Shown piece after piece: positions 45,085 to 55,486 of a stretch of 55,486 nt of DNA (positions within the stretch are counted from its first letter, which is position 1; the number at the start of each line of letters is the position of its first letter). The stretch is taken from contig NSJX01000014.1 of NCBI GenBank assembly GCA_002286715.1, positions 1 through 55,486 of the forward strand, given 5' to 3'. The notes beneath the pieces are model-generated. The model was not told where the DNA came from and searched no databases. It saw only the letters and a program-made list of their open reading frames with translations. This stretch comes from Dentipellis sp. KUC8613 (taxonomy: Eukaryota > Basidiomycota > Agaricomycetes > Russulales > Hericiaceae). A program made the position numbers and the translations under genes.

Positions 45085-48000
45085 ATGTCGGCCGTCGACG
45101 GCGACAACAGAGATCCTGAGAAGGTCTCTCCCAGGCCTTCCGTCTCCAATTCTAATTCCCAGTCTGCCGAGTCCTCTCCCGTCAATACCCCCAAACAGCA
45201 GCCCAAAAAGACGGGCCTTTTCCGTCGGGCTAAGGGCGATGCTTCAGACAAGGCAAAGACTCAGCACAACGAGAAGGCCGATCCCTCCGATGATAGGACT
45301 ATCGGCGACAGTGAGGATAGCGTAGCTCTGCCTCAGGTGGAGGAGAAGGTCACTCCCGTTAGCTTCTTGGAGATGTTCCGGTGCGTTTCATTCTCCATTC
45401 CTTCTGCTACACGAGCTCACAATATTCACAGATTCTCCACCCACGGCGAAATTGTCTTGGACATCATTGGGTTGATTGCAGCCGCTGGTGCCGGCGCTGC
45501 TCAGGTACGTCCCACTCGCCCTTCCATCAAAAATGACGCCTAACAGTTTGTGTCGTTCAGCCGTTGATGAGTTTGATGTTTGGTAACCTCACGCAGGACT
45601 TCATCTCTTTCGGTATCGCAGTTGCCAATGCGGAATCGGGCGACCCCGACGCGATAGCCAACCTCGATGATGCCGCGGCCCATTTCCGGCACACGGCCTC
45701 GCTCGACGCGTCCTACCTGACTTACATCGGTATGTCTTTGCAGCTTGTGTCATAGAACCCCCCGACTGATTTTGATGCAGGTGTTGCTTTGTTTGCGGCT
45801 ACCTACATTTACATGAACTCTTGGGTGTACACGGCTGAGGCGAACGCCAAGCGAGTGCGTGAGCGTTACCTCCAGGCCATTCTCCGTCAGGACATTGCAT
45901 TCTTCGACCGCGTCGGCGCCGGTGAGGTCGCCACCCGTATCCAGACGGACACCCGTGCGTATTCATCACTTAAAATTCTCTTGCGATTGCTGAGTATATG
46001 CGCATAGATTTGGTGCAGCAGGGTATCTCGGAGAAGGTTGCTCTCGTCGTCAGCTTCATCGCGGCGTTCATCACCGGTTTCGTCTTGGCCTACATCAGGA
46101 ACTGGCGTCTCGCGCTCGCGATGTCTTCTATCCTCCCATGCATCGTTATCACCGGCGCTCTGATGAACAAGTTCGTTTCCAAGTACATGCAGCTCTCCCT
46201 GGAGTACGTCGCCGAAGGAGGTACCCTCGCCGAGGAGGTCATCTCCACCGTCCGCACCGCCCAGGCATTCGGCACGCAGAAGATCCTCGCTCACATCTAC
46301 GACGTTGAGGTCGAAAGGGCCCACAAAGTCGATGCCAAGGCTGCTGTCTGGCATGGAGGAGGTCTTGCCTGCTTTTTCTTTATTATCTATGCCTCTTATG
46401 CGTTGGGTACGTATATTGATCCGCACTCCACCCGTTGTGTTCGCTCATGATTCTTCGCAGCATTCGATTTTGGTACCACACTCATTAACGAAAACCATGC
46501 CACCCCTGGGCAAATTATTAACGTCTTCATGTCGATCCTTATCGGTGCCTTCTCTCTCGCGTTGATGGCGCCCGAGATGCAAGGTATGTCATCTACTCCC
46601 GAACTTACGTTGCGTGGGACTGACACTTTTGGATCAGCTATCACCCACGGTCGTGGTGCCGCCGCGAAGCTGTTTGCCACGATCGACCGTGTGCCCGACA
46701 TCGACTCTGCGTCGCCCGAGGGGCTCAAGCCCGAGAAGGTCGAGGGCGAGATCCGGCTCGAGCACGTCGACTTCAACTACCCGTCGCGCCCGGACGTGCG
46801 CATCGTCAAGGACCTCAGCCTCACGTTCTCGGCGGGCAAGACCGCCGCGCTCGTCGGCGCGTCCGGCTCGGGCAAGAGCACCGTCATCTCGCTCGTGGAG
46901 CGCTTCTACGACCCGCTCAGCGGCGTCGTGAAGCTGGACGGCGTCGACCTGAAGGAGCTCAACGTCAAGTGGCTGCGCTCGCAGATCGGCCTCGTCTCGC
47001 AGGAGCCGACGCTCTTCGCCACGACCATCCGCGGGAACGTCGCGCACGGCCTCATCAACACGCCGCACGAGCACGCGTCGCCCGAGGAGCAGTTCAAGCT
47101 CATCAAGGAGGCCTGCGTCAAGGCGAACGCGGACGGGTTCATCAGCAAGCTGCCGCTTGGCTACGACACGATGGTCGGCGAGCGCGGGTTCCTGCTCAGC
47201 GGTGGCCAGAAGCAACGTATCGCCATCGCGCGCGCGATCGTCTCCGACCCGAAGGTGCTGCTCCTCGATGAGGCAACCAGCGCGCTCGACACGCAGTCTG
47301 AGGGCATCGTGCAGAACGCGCTCGACAAGGCCGCCGCGGGGCGCACGACGATCACGATTGCGCACAGGCTGTCGACGATCAAGGACGCGGACTGCATCTA
47401 CGTGATGGGCGACGGGCTCGTGCTCGAGCAGGGCCGCCACGAGGAGCTGCTCAAGGACGAGAACGGCGCGTACTCGCGCCTCGTGGCTGCGCAGAAGCTC
47501 CGGGAGGCGAAGCACGACGACGCGGACATCGCTGCTGAGGACGGATACGAGTCCGCGTCGACCGCTGGGGACGATACCGCGGCGAAGAAGGAGAAGGAGA
47601 ACAAGGAGCTCGAGAAGGAGGCGCTCGAGGAGATCCCGCTCGGCCGCAGCAAGACGCAGCAGTCGCTCGCGAGCGCGATCATCGAGCAGAAGAAGCAGCA
47701 GCAGGGCGACAAGACCCCGCAGAAGTACGGTCTCGTGTACCTGTTCCGCCGCATGGGCCGCATCAACAAGGTCGAGTGGCGCAAGTACCTGCTCGGCGCT
47801 ATCTTCGCGACGAGTGAGTTTGTTCCGTATCTGCGTCGATCTCCGCGCGCACAGATCTAATTCCGTTGTGTCTTTCCTAGTGACTGGCGCTGTGTACCCC
47901 GCATTCGGCATCGTCTGGGCGCACGCGCTGAACGGCTTCTCGCTCTCGACGGCGCACGAGCGCAGGCACGCGGGCGACCGCAACGCGCTCTGGCTGTTCA

Positions 48001-50208
48001 TCATCTCCATCATCTCCGCGTTCACCATCGGCAACCAGAATTTCTTCTTCGCCTCGTCCGCAGCGTCGCTGACGAACAAGCTGCGCCAGCTCAGCTTCAA
48101 GGCGATTTTGCGCCAGGATAGTAAGTTAATTTACACTGAATGTTGACGTGCCGGACGTGCGGGGGCTGACGGTGTGCTCGCTTTGTAGTTGAGTTCTTCG
48201 ATAGGGACGAGAACAGCGTAGGTTGCCGCCTGCTTGTCGGAGTGGATTTAGTGCTGACTTGTCATTGTCCGCTTAGACCGGTAGTCTCGTGTCCAATCTC
48301 AGCGACGGTCCGCAGAAGATCAATGGACTTGCTGGTGTCACTCTTGGAGCGTACGTTGTTCCTATTGCCCTTTCTGTATATGTCATACTAAACTGGGTTC
48401 CCTTCATAGTATCGTGCAGAGTATCTCTACGCTTATCCTTGGTCTCATCCTCGGTCTTGTTTTCATCTGGAAAGTCGGTCTCGTTGGTCTTGGTATGTTC
48501 ACCGTTTTTCGTTTACTTGTTACCCCTACTTACGACATGCGCTCGCAGCTTGCATTCCCTTCCTCGTCTCTGCTGGTTTCATCCGTCTGGTATGCACTCC
48601 ACCTATCGTTGTGCTATTTTCGTTTCTTACCTGGTCTACCACAGCGTGTCGTCGTCCTCAAGGACCAGGTCAACAAGAAGGCCCACGAAGAGTCCGCTCA
48701 GCTGGCCTGCGAAGCCGCCGGCGCCATCCGCACCGTCGCTTCCTTGACCCGTGAGGAGGACTGCCTGAGGCTCTACAGCGAGTCGCTTGAGGAGCCCCTG
48801 AGGAAGTCCAACCGCACCGCCGTCTGGAGTAACCTGCTCTACGCCGTGTCCCAGTCGTCTGCGTTCTTCGTCATCTCCCTCATCTTCTGGTACGGCGCGC
48901 GTTTGATCTCGTTCCGCGAGTTCACCACGGTCGACTTCTTCATCGGTCTCATGGTAAGCTCTCGCGCTCTTCTCGTATCCTGAGCACGACTGACTTATGT
49001 GTCTTTCAGAGTACCGTGTTCGGTGCCATCCAGGCCGGCAACGTGTTCTCCTTCGTGCCCGACATGTCGTCCGCCAGCGGCGCCGCGACGGATATTATCA
49101 ACCTGCTCGACTCGCGCCCCGAGATCGACGCGGAGTCGACCGAGGGCAAGGTCCTCGAGAACGCGACCGGCCACATCCGCCTCGAGAACGTGCACTTCCG
49201 CTACCCGACCCGCCCCGGCGTGCGTGTCCTCCGCGACATGAACCTCGAGGTCAAGCCGGGCACTTATATCGCGCTTGTCGGTGCTAGTGGGTGCGGAAAG
49301 AGTACTGTGTAAGTGCGATTGTTGTTCTGGAGTGGTTGATGTGGTGCTGATGCGGTCGTTTGGGTGATAGCATCCAGCTGGTGGAGCGGTTCTACGACCC
49401 GTTGCATGGAACTGTGTCGATTGACGGCCAGAACATCGCCGAGATGAACGTTCAGGAGTACCGCAAGCACATTGCCCTTGTGTCCCAGGAACCTGTCAGT
49501 TTTGTCTCTCGTCTTCGTGTGGTGTTGTGCATTGCTGACATGGTGTGTTGTAGACGTTGTACGCTGGTACCATCAAGTTTAACATCTTGCTCGGAGCTAC
49601 CAAGCCGCACCACGAGATCTCTCAGGAGGAGCTTGAGCAGGCCTGCCGCAACGCCAACATCCTCGAGTTCATCCAGAGCTTGCCTAAGTATGTCCCTCCA
49701 TCACCCCATAATAGTTCCGTAGCTGATCAAATTTTGTAGGAGCTTCGAGACCGAAGTCGGTGGGAAGGGTTCTCAACTTTCCGGCGGTCAGAAACGTAAG
49801 TGTCGATGTGTACTGCTGCCCCTCACCGTGCACTTATCGTCGTATTTATAGAACGTATTGCCATCGCGCGTGCCTTGCTTCGCAACCCCAAGGTGTTGCT
49901 TTTGGACGAGGCCACGTCGGCTTTGGACTCCAATTCCGAGAAGATCGTGCAGAACGCTCTTGACCAGGCCGCGAAGGGTCGCACGACGATCGCCATTGCT
50001 CATCGTTTATCGACTATCCAAAACGCCGACATGATGTACGCATATTCTTTTCTTTGCACTTCATGCAATGTGTCTGACTGTTTTTCGTGCTTTTAGCTAC
50101 TTCATCAAGGAGGGCAGAGTCAGCGAGTCGGGCACCCACGACGAGCTCCTCGCGCTCCGTGGCGACTACTACGAATACGTGCAGTTGCAGGCCCTCAGCA
50201 AGAAGTAG
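45085..50208 (+). CDS. full-length ABCB multidrug exporter (Pmd1/Mdr1 type)
   Basis: About nineteen exons encode roughly 1,340 residues arranged TMD-NBD-TMD-NBD, the layout of full ABCB exporters, which pump hydrophobic compounds out across the plasma membrane using ATP. Both nucleotide-binding domains are intact: GASGSGKST and GASGCGKST (Walker A), Q-loops in SQEPTLFA and [16 protein letters not shown] signatures in each, [11 protein letters not shown]alker B, and AHRLSTI with the switch His. The cytosolic linker (about 47520-47720) is rich in Lys/Glu. The N-terminus is a hydrophilic Ser/Pro-rich tail. Small exons at 48189-48217 and 48549-48591 are needed to keep the frame. It resembles Pmd1 and ABCB1 more than the a-factor exporter Ste6, but that rests on general features. 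Substrate unknown. Confidence 0.92.
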
Positions 50209-51744
50209 ATCGCTTGCTCGCCCGGTATCACTGCTTAGATTACGCCAGTTTCGGTTCCGGTCTCTAGCTTCGGTCTCTAGCTCGCACATCATTAACTGGA
50301 AGCCATGTATCACCACGATGAGTTAAGTTCTTTATCCGTTCCGTTCTCGTTGAGACGACGACGATGCTTGTTACGCTTTATACGCACCCCGCACCCTGCT
50401 TTGCTTGCTTGCTTGCACTCTCCCCTGCTTCCCCCACCATCTACCACCCCTCCACTTGGACAGATACCCCGCTTTTGCAGCACCATATTTCATTCATGAT
50501 ATATAATAGAGCATGGCGTGTCGTTTGAATACGGATAATATACATTGGTGCCATTAGGATATGGGGGTGTGCGTGTGTAAGGTGCAAGAGGATCCGGATA
50601 TGTCTCAGAGGTACGTGATGTTTCTGATGTTTCAACGTGATTGAAGGTCGACCGGGTTCTGCGCATGGTGCTTGAAGCTTCTCCAGGCCAGTCTCCCTTA
50701 TCATCCACGCCGTCCGCCACACGCACTCTGAATTCACAGGCTTATCGCGCACCGCGGATGTCCGCCCACGACCGGCGAAGGCGAACCCAACGGGCCGCAC
50801 GCGTCATGCTGCCCTCGCAGTGCCCGGCCTGGACGCGACGTGCGCAGGTCAAGTGACGGCTGATGCGGAATAAACTACCGCACAGGCACGCGCGCTGGCC
50901 CGGACCGCCTTGGCCATGTTGCGTCGAGGATGGATTCTAGAAGCGTCGGGCGGGGCACGCGACGCGAGGGCCGCTGCGCGATGTTTCAGCGAACTTGCCA
51001 AGGCGGTGCGGTAAGGTGGGGTCTGATATCGTGCTGGTTATCGTTCTTGGCGGGTGAATATTCATTATTTTCCGTAGAAGCTGCAGGCTGCAATAACTGA
51101 GGTCAAATAGGACGAGCCATAGTAGCTGTTTTCGTAAGCGATGGCCCATGACGCATACGAAGTCCTACTACAATGCCACAAGTAAGTCATTCGACGATGC
51201 ATGCGTCCGTGTGCCATCGCCCCACTTTCCTTCCACATCCCACATCCTCTGCCGATACAACGGACGCCAGACACGGCACTTCGGAAGTGCCTCGGCTGGC
51301 TCACTTTCGCGTGACCGCCCATTCTCTCTATTATGCTGACCACCGCGCCGCCTGGAGTAGGTTTCTATGGGCTGTGACGCCAGGGTGCCTGGCTCTGACT
51401 GAGCTTTCGGTTAAAGTTGCTTCTTCGGATCTGCGAGCAGCGGCCGGAAGCGTCGTGCACTGGGCTCTTCGGGATCCGGGCATTCAGATGCGTCGCGCGG
51501 GGCCAAGCTTGCGATGGCGACTCCTCGGAGGCGGGGGACGATGCTATTGAACGCCTGGGAGGAGGGTGGGCCTGACCACCCACGACACCTGCGAGCACGC
51601 TTGCGCATTTCTCCGCTGCGTGCTCATGACCCCCCATTCAGCGCGCAAATTTTCTTGGGGAGAAGGACGTGGGTGCGAAGTATAAAAACGGTCTTGGCTG
51701 GCTTTTGGACGGTAGCACCGATAACCTCGTCTTCGCGGCTCGCC
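50209..51744. other. intergenic, 1.5 kb
   Basis: This contains the 3' region of the ABC gene (with GCTTGCTTGCTTGC near 50400) and the promoter of the AA9 gene. GCGGGG sequences near 51497 and 51532 match the loose Cre1/CreA consensus SYGGRG for carbon catabolite repression; such short matches occur by chance. No gene is seen. Confidence 0.45.
51681..51688 (+). promoter_or_regulatory. TATA box of the AA9 gene
   Basis: TATAAAAA lies 57 nt before the ATG at 51745. Strong TATA boxes close to the start codon are common in highly inducible secreted-enzyme genes. Confidence 0.6.
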
Positions 51745-52850
51745 ATGAAGTTCGGTACTTCTCTCGCCCTCTCTGTTGTGCTTGCCGTTCAGGCAGCAGC
51801 TCACTGTACGTCTATGTCATGTTTACCGCGCTTTTTCTGTTGACAAGAAGCTCTTCGCTCCAGACACGTTCCCCTCTCTGGTTGTTGGAGGTGTCACTAC
51901 TCCCCAATGGGTCAACGTCCGTAAGACGAACAACTACAACTCCCAGGCACCGGTACGATCCTACACCTGTCGACGCGCGAGATGGTCTGCTAATATTTAC
52001 TTCTCTTCAGGTCACCGATGTCACCAGCGCCGACTTCCGCTGCTACGACTCGGAGACCAACCCGACCGCCCAGACGATCACCGTCGGCGCGGGCCAGCAG
52101 CTCGGCATCATGAGCGACGGCACGATCTACCACCCCGGCGTCGTCAACGTCTACATGGCCAAGGCGCCCGGCGACGTGACATCGTGGGCGGGCGACGGCG
52201 CGGTGTGGTTCAAGGTGTACCAGATCACCGCCGTCACGAACGGCGGGCAGTCGATCTCGTTCCCCGCGCAGAACCTGCCGGGCGTCACGTTCACGCTCCC
52301 GAAAAACCTGCCCACGGGACAATACCTCGTCCGCATGGAGGCGATCGCGCTGCACGCCGCGTCTACCTTCGGAGGAGCTCAGTTCTATGTGAGATTTATA
52401 TTTGTGGTTGGACGGTTTGAATTGTTGCTGAGGTTTGGGCTGTTGTAGATTTCTTGTGGCCAGATCAACGTTACCGGTGGCGGAAGCGGAACTCCCGGCC
52501 CTGCCGTCGCGATTCCTGGCGTCTACACTGGCTATGTGAGTCATATTTTTCCGGGCTCGCTCTTCGCGATGGTGCTCAACGTGTCCTTGTAGGAACCCGG
52601 TATTCTCCTGAACATCTACGTGAGTGTCTTTCTTTAGTCTTGTGCCGCTGTGATATTGACCAGAGTCTGTGCCTTAGTACCCTGTCCCTGGTATGCACTT
52701 TGTCTCCCACGCAGGTTTGTGCGCTTTGACAAGACTGACGTTTCTCTGCAGCCAACTACACACAGCCTGGACCGGTACGTGTTACACCCACAGAGATGCG
52801 TAATAAGAAAATTAATTGCGTGTATATGATAGGCCGTCTGGTCAGGATGA
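51745..52850 (+). CDS. AA9 lytic polysaccharide monooxygenase, secreted
   Basis: Eight exons (51745-51805, 51864-51952, 52011-52388, 52449-52535, 52593-52619, 52678-52690, 52752-52774, 52833-52850) give 231 residues. AA9 enzymes are copper-dependent and cleave cellulose or hemicellulose oxidatively outside the cell. A signal peptide (MKFGTSLALSVVLAVQAAA) is followed at once by HYTFP, so the mature protein starts with the His that forms half of the copper brace. The second His is in GTIYHPGVVNVYMAKAP and the axial Tyr region is GGAQFYISCGQINV. The protein ends GPAVWSG, as many AA9 proteins do, with no CBM1 cellulose-binding module. The last exons are 27, 13, 23 and 18 nt. Regioselectivity cannot be told from the sequence. 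Gene and promoter look intact. Confidence 0.93.
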
Positions 52851-53059
52851 GCATTTTTCTCGGGGGATTGCTTTCGGTGGACGGCGGCGCCAGCTACTTG
52901 GCTTTTTCTTTCCTGGTTCATGTTCGTTCGCGGATGTCGCTGTATGTTGGTAGTATGATGGTCGCGAGAGTGAGACGGGTCGAATACTCGCGATTCAACT
53001 TGAAGTTTTATCAAGGCTAATGCGTCGTGCGACGCCCGGGCCGCGCCGTCTCTCCTCTG

Positions 53060-53204
53060 CTCTCCGTGAGCCCGCTCCCCGCGAGCTACTTGCTCTTCGT
53101 GAGCACGCTCTCCGTGAGCCCGCTCTCCGTGAGCCATTTGCTCTTCGCGAGTACGCTCTCCGTGAGCCCGCTCTCCGTGAGCCCTATTGCTCTTCGTGAG
53201 CACG
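53060..53204. repeat. 48-bp minisatellite, three copies
   Basis: Copies start at 53060, 53108 and 53156 (48, 48 and 49 nt). Each is itself built of three related units, CTCTCCGTGAGCCCG, CTCTCCGTGAGCCATTTG and CTCTTCGTGAGCACG, showing two levels of expansion. Confidence 0.85.
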
Positions 53205-53293
53205 TCCCGTGCGACCAGATTCCGATTTGGCCTGCATCCGCCAGCTTCCGCCTGAGGGGGTATATCACGCGCGGCGACGAGTGTCTCACTCGT

Positions 53294-53375
53294 CGTTGAC
53301 GAGCATCCTGCCCCCTCAGGTCAGTATCCTTCTATTACCCTACTTTCCCCGTTGACGAGCATCCTGCCCCCTCAG
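53294..53375. repeat. 26-bp perfect direct repeat
   Basis: CGTTGACGAGCATCCTGCCC plus CCTCAG occurs at 53294-53319 and again at 53350-53375, 56 nt apart, just upstream of the gag-like frame. Its position suggests it belongs to the end of a mobile element, for example a split direct repeat of a tyrosine-recombinase retroelement; this is inference. Confidence 0.75.
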
Positions 53376-53436
53376 TTGTAGATTCTTTCGCTTATATTTT
53401 AAAAATTGCATTTTCATCGATATTATCTCAACCTCC

Positions 53437-54498
53437 ATGTCGAGCGATGAGTCTACTCAACAGGCTGGCGATGCACAGGGCCTCTCAGGAGCACAATCGA
53501 CGGGAGTCCCAGAAGCCGTCACTTTCAGCTCAGATGTCGTCAATGCTTGTCAAGCAGTTGTTCAAAAGTTCCGCGCGGGTCAGTATGGCCGCGTCCAAGC
53601 TACCCTGGAAATCTACTCGACGATCCCAGATGACGGCCTTACAGAGGAACAGCATTATCAAGCGGTTGAAGTCTACCTCAATATGCTTGACAACTTCGCT
53701 GAGAAGAACAAGAATGCACTTGCTCGCGGAGTACAAGCGAGTGCATCAACGGGAACCCATACACTCGGCTCACCAGACGACCAACAAGTCGAAGCTCAGC
53801 TTGATGAGCCGCCTCTCAGACAGAAATGACCTCGCATTGCCGACTCCGACGACTCCGATGACGACGCCGATGACTTCCGTGCACATGGGAAGAGAGCAGA
53901 AATCGACCTCGATGACCTACCGTGGGTTCATGACGATGCCAGTCCCCCTCTGGATGAGGATCTCGAACAAACGTGCAAGCTCTTGGCACGCTTTGCCCAA
54001 GACCCGAAAGGCATCAAGGCGTCAATTCTCAATGCCCGAAACTGCCCACAGTTCGCTGATAGCGAGTGGACTAGCCTCATCACAGGGCGAGCAGTCAATC
54101 TCGATCATGTCCTCACCGCATTGTACAACGTCTCGATCGACACCAAGCATAAGGAGCGTTTGGGAGCCATCAAATTTTCAGTCGGCGCCATCACTCCTGC
54201 AAAGACTATCAAGTCCCACGGAGAGTGGAACATTGCCTGGGAGCATACCGTCACAGCTACCACATTCATCTTCCGACATCGCAGGGAAGAGCTCGTACAA
54301 TATGGGAGGTTCATATCACAGTTCTTCGTCGTATTCGGAACAGCCCACCACGAGCAGATTTTTTCCTTTGACAAAGCCGTCAGGATGCGGGTCGCAGGGT
54401 GCAGAGATCTGCGACTCACTGATTCACCCAAGTTCGCCGACCTTCAAATGCTCTGGCTCTCTGGATTCGGAGCTTGTAAAGGGCGTGGTAGGGGGTAA
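53437..54498 (+). pseudogene. retroelement gag-like ORF, interrupted and truncated
   Basis: One reading frame runs from MSSDESTQQ at 53437 to the stop at 54498, interrupted only by a TGA at 53827-53829. On both sides the sequence is coherent: an acidic linker (DSDDSDDDADD) after the stop, then LARFAQDPKG, DSEWTSLITGRAVNLDHVL and RREELVQYGRFISQFF. I recognise this as a conserved protein of Agaricomycete retroelements, probably the first (gag-like) ORF of elements that use a tyrosine recombinase; the exact class is inference. Complete members usually end in a cysteine-rich zinc-knuckle region; here the frame stops after GFGACKGRGRG without it. No reverse transcriptase follows. So this is a truncated, non-functional copy. 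Confidence 0.6.
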
Positions 54499-54592
54499 GG
54501 GACGACCTCTTGCTCACACCGTGCATGCTACACCAGACTCAGCTATAATTGAGCTCCGAGGTAGATAGTGCGAGGTACAGGCAAGAAAAGGT

Positions 54593-54615
54593 CGAGCGCG
54601 CCAGAGGCGCGCTCG
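54593..54615. repeat. 10-bp perfect hairpin, AGA loop
   Basis: CGAGCGCGCC and GGCGCGCTCG pair around AGA. It is very GC-rich and stable. Confidence 0.8.
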
Positions 54616-54630
54616 CCGACTATATAGTAC

Positions 54631-54657
54631 CCGGCCATCAGATAATCTGATGGCCGG
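54631..54657. repeat. 12-bp perfect hairpin, TAA loop
   Basis: CCGGCCATCAGA and TCTGATGGCCGG pair around TAA. It lies 15 nt after the first hairpin. Confidence 0.85.
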
Positions 54658-55014
54658 TAATTAGTGTAAGGAGTCCGTTAAGTCCGTGTCCGGTCCATGT
54701 ACAGTATCCGGTCCGTGTACCGTACTGTAACGTAAGCAAGAACGCGTTAGCACGCGTGGATGTTACACTCGCCCCTTCCAGAGGAGGCTCGCAGCCGGAT
54801 CGATACCAGTGATATAGTAATGTACGAGTAGAGTAATGGGAATGAAAATTTAAGAAAATAATGGTGGGTGTGCGTTGAGGCGCACCCAGGGATGGTTGCG
54901 TGAGTCGGAGCGGGTAGCTCGACTCGAGTGATAGGGACATACGCTTTCGCGAATGCCTGGCCATGGACTCTTGATGAGTCGTTAGGCGTGGTGATGATGG
55001 AATCCCGTCGTGCA

Positions 55015-55486
55015 TTAAGGCGACGGGGGCAGCAGAATATTTTGAGGCTCGGCCTCGTCAAGTGCGGGGGCTGGTTCGGCAGCCTGAGGAGCGGTGGACG
55101 TGTCGGACGATGACGCTGGCGGCGGGGCGGTGCCATCTCCTGGGGTGGACGCCGTCGCGCTGTCCTTGCCAGTGGGTTTGCCCTCGGTCATCTTGCCCTC
55201 TTCGTCGACCTCCATGTGGTCGCTCGTCTGAGGGCCCGGGTTAGGCAGTCTGTAGATGCCGCATATGCGGCTCGTGACCTTGGACACCAGTTCCGGATTT
55301 TTGACGGTGGGTTCGCTGAATGATGGGCGATGGCAGACATAAGGCGCTGTCATCGGTCTCGATGACGTTGGCGCCTCGTGCGACTCCTCTGCTACGGTTG
55401 GCACTGGGGCGACAGGAGCTGTTTGTGGTACAGCATCCTGTACCTGCAGCATCTCGTAGGCGATCTCGGCAATATGCCCCTTCTGT
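55015..55486 (-). CDS. C-terminal part of an unknown protein, cut by the window edge
   Basis: The frame is open from the right edge to the stop at 55015-55017 and its start lies outside the window. The visible 156 or so residues begin GHIAEIAYEMLQVQD and are then Pro/Ala/Ser/Thr-rich and disordered, with an acidic-basic patch DHMEVDEEGKMTEG and a Pro-rich end. I recognise no domain. It could be the tail of a cellular gene or of a retroelement protein; the neighbouring relic makes the latter possible. Composition is coherent, so I believe the frame is real. Confidence 0.45.
   Translation of the reverse strand, partial: QKGHIAEIAYEMLQVQDAVPQTAPVAPVPTVAEESHEAPTSSRPMTAPYVCHRPSFSEPTVKNPELVSKVTSRICGIYRLPNPGPQTSDHMEVDEEGKMTEGKPTGKDSATASTPGDGTAPPPASSSDTSTAPQAAEPAPALDEAEPQNILLPPSP

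Larger units (their letters stand above)
52851..53436. other. repeat-rich gap before the gag-like relic
   Basis: Non-coding. It holds a 48-bp tandem repeat (53060-53204) and a 26-bp direct repeat (53294-53319 and 53350-53375). A minus-strand frame rich in RAHGE units is simply the tandem repeat read backwards. Confidence 0.55.
54499..55014. other. hairpin-bearing spacer
   Basis: Non-coding spacer with two perfect inverted repeats (54593-54615 and 54631-54657) and related phrases such as GTCCGTGT and GGTCCATGTAC / GGTCCGTGTAC around 54670-54720. It may be the remnant of an element terminus. Confidence 0.5.

Noticed and set aside
46634..48100. 488-codon open frame opposite the ABC transporter
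   Set aside because: It is the antisense shadow of GC-rich coding DNA with strong codon bias; Leu/Arg/Val-rich with no domain, while the plus strand has intact NBD motifs.
52634..53203. minus-strand frame with RAHGE repeats
   Set aside because: Produced by the 48-bp minisatellite and overlapping AA9 exons; no independent support.
1..55486. CRISPR arrays, bacterial operons or prophage genes
   Set aside because: No spaced repeats of that type; spliceosomal introns throughout show this is eukaryotic nuclear DNA.

Overview
The window reads as nuclear DNA of a filamentous basidiomycete, most likely a wood-decaying Agaricomycete (perhaps Polyporales). The signs are genes split by many 45-70 nt GT-AG introns, no operons, closely packed genes on both strands, a secreted AA9 lytic polysaccharide monooxygenase, a pair of proteins resembling the basidiomycete Clp1 (clampless1) family, and relics of fungal retroelements. 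I rebuilt the coding regions by hand from reading frames and splice sites. In the gene models given as exact, exon phases were summed and close to a whole number of codons.

Left part (1-16 kb): a RecQ-like helicase, two adjacent same-strand genes for proteins with a hydrophobic N-terminus and a long acidic disordered tail, a mitochondrial-type tRNA t6A dehydratase (ThiF/E1-like fold), an F-box protein and an unrecognised 439-residue helical protein. Central block (16-27 kb) is conserved housekeeping: DBP4 rRNA-processing helicase, a battenin (CLN3/Btn1) membrane protein with 12 exons, a small zinc-binding GFA-domain protein, a short-chain dehydrogenase with 14 exons including one of 10 nt, and the SLX1 nuclease subunit with an unusually long tail. 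DBP4/battenin and SDR/SLX1 are divergent pairs sharing 0.24-0.3 kb promoters.

Right part (27-55 kb) is looser. After a 3 kb gap come a 1,064-residue SAP-domain nuclear protein, two convergent Clp1-like genes, a 5.7 kb stretch with no convincing gene but with exon-like fragments, a full-length ABCB exporter and the AA9 enzyme. The last 3 kb is mobile-element territory: a 48-bp minisatellite, a 26-bp direct repeat, a gag-like ORF broken by one TGA, two perfect hairpins, and a gene fragment cut by the window edge.

The genes do not form one pathway. The items most worth following are the Clp1-like pair with its His-rich and Arg/Glu-rich additions, the duplicated acidic linear motif and SUMO-interaction-like end of SLX1, the paired membrane/disordered proteins near the left, and the exon-like blocks in the 39-45 kb gap.
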